Below are positions 4,893 to 5,626 of a DNA stretch of 5,626 nt, one piece after another. The position numbers and the translations under genes were made by a program. Origin of the DNA: Hyphomicrobiaceae bacterium UBA4118 (GTDB lineage: Bacteria; Pseudomonadota; Alphaproteobacteria; Rhizobiales; Methyloligellaceae); the NCBI GenBank assembly GCA_002383105.1, contig DFXC01000018.1, positions 1 to 5,626 on the forward strand. Direction: 5' to 3'. Every line of letters starts with the position of its first letter. The first letter of the stretch is position 1. The notes beneath the pieces were generated by a model. The model had not been told where the DNA came from. It searched no databases and worked only from the letters and a program-made list of their open reading frames with translations.

Positions 4893-5626
4893 GGCTCAAA
4901 AGAACAGTTGCTCCACCTTGTTTGTATCATCGACAAGAAGATCGAGCCCGAGTTCGGCGATCTGCCTCTCGCGGCCCTATCGGAAAAAGGTTGCCGCGGA
5001 GAATTTAAGGACTGGCGTGATCGCCTTGCCGTTAGATCGCGCCGACAAGCTGATTATGCATGGGTAGTCCTCGCCCGCATTCTCGCCGTCGCTCTTGATC
5101 GTGGCTGGGTTGATGCCAATCCGTGCGAGAGGGGAGGGCGGTTATATAGCGGAAACCGTCGAGATAAAATCTGGACCCTCGATGACGAGATCACATTCTT
5201 GGAGAGAGCTCCTCAACATCTCCACTTGCCGCTGACGCTCGCGCTGTGGACGGGACAGAGGCAGGGTGACCTGCTTCGCCTCACTTGGTCGGCCTACGAC
5301 GGCAACAAGATTATTCTCCGCCAATCCAAGACGGGTGCCCGCGTGTCGATACCCGCCGGATCTCCTCTCAAGGCGGCGCTCGATGCCACACCGAAGGAGA
5401 GCCCGGTGATCTTGTTGAGCACCGACAACAAGCCCTGGACTGAGGATGGCTTTCGCAGCTCGTGGCGTAAGGCCTGCCAAGCAGTCGGGATCCGAGGCGT
5501 GACCTTCAACGACCTTCGCGGGACGGCTGTGACCAGACTCGCCTTTGCGGGTTGCACAGAGGCGGAGATTGTAGCCATCACCGTCCATACCTTGCGGGAC
5601 GTACGATCGATCCTCGACGCTCATTA
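4893..5626 (+). pseudogene. 5'-truncated tyrosine recombinase (phage-type integrase)
   Basis: An uninterrupted frame of 244 codons runs off the right edge. It encodes the end of a core-binding domain (EFGDLPLAAL, DWRDRLAVRS, ADYAWVVLARIL) and most of a tyrosine recombinase catalytic domain, an enzyme that integrates or excises mobile DNA. Visible catalytic positions are Arg in GQRQGD (5259-5261), Lys in QSKTG (5328-5330), Arg in DLRG (5517-5519) and His in VHTLRD (5586-5588). The frame stops at the first two bases (TA) of what would be the Tyr codon after DAH (5625). The first roughly 90-110 residues of related proteins are missing, and there is no ATG or GTG in frame; TTG at 4908 is the first possible start and lacks a ribosome binding site. 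The box-II His of HxxR is Asn (TFNDLRG, 5508-5510), and the usual Gly before the later His is Val (5583). I read it as a decayed island integrase. It could instead be an assembly-clipped gene. Confidence 0.75.

Noticed and set aside
5142..5624. A 160-codon minus-strand frame at the right end
   Set aside because: It is antisense to the integrase catalytic domain, whose motifs are clear on the plus strand.

Overview
This 5.6 kb fragment looks like chromosomal DNA of an alphaproteobacterium, plausibly of the Hyphomicrobiales. The placement is an inference from the GC-rich, GC3-biased left half, the TAXI-type receptor with a long C-terminal extension, and the integrase family at the right end. 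No single gene here fixes the taxon. The first 19 bases are not genomic: they match the Nextera transposase (Tn5 mosaic-end) adapter, so the left edge is a sequencing-library artefact and the contig probably ends there.

Layout from left to right: (1) adapter, 1-19. (2) The 5' end of an unidentified minus-strand gene, 20-91, cut off by the adapter. (3) A minus-strand orphan TAXI-family TRAP-type solute receptor, 239-1315, with a TTG start. (4) A 388-base divergent spacer, 1316-1703. (5) A plus-strand gene for a 191-residue exported protein made of two copies of a C-x37-C module, 1704-2279. (6) Two stacked hairpins, the second a strong intrinsic terminator lying inside the 3' coding end of the convergent neighbour. 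(7) A minus-strand, cysteine-rich exported protein of the CFI-box C-terminal type, 2338-3315. (8) A minus-strand small PsiF-repeat-like exported protein, 3560-3820. (9) A 398-base AT-richer divergent spacer, 3821-4218. (10) A plus-strand pair of small exported proteins, 4219-4455 (78 aa, Cys/Pro-rich) and 4510-4851 (113 aa, possibly Ig/CARDB-like). (11) A 5'-truncated tyrosine recombinase, open from 4893 to the window end, lacking its N-terminal portion, any ATG and the canonical box-II histidine.

The unifying property is export. Six consecutive complete genes all start with a signal peptide, and five of the six carry cysteines in the mature part that could form disulfides in the periplasm. 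They do not form one operon, because the strands alternate. No TRAP permease, sensor kinase, secretion machine or enzyme is present to give them a shared pathway. Base composition drops to roughly 43-55% GC in sampled lines from about 3820 onward, against about 67-82% in sampled lines inside the left-hand genes. With the integrase remnant, this suggests the right third is a decayed genomic island carrying the two-gene small-protein cassette. I see no CRISPR array, tRNA, rRNA or complete mobile element.
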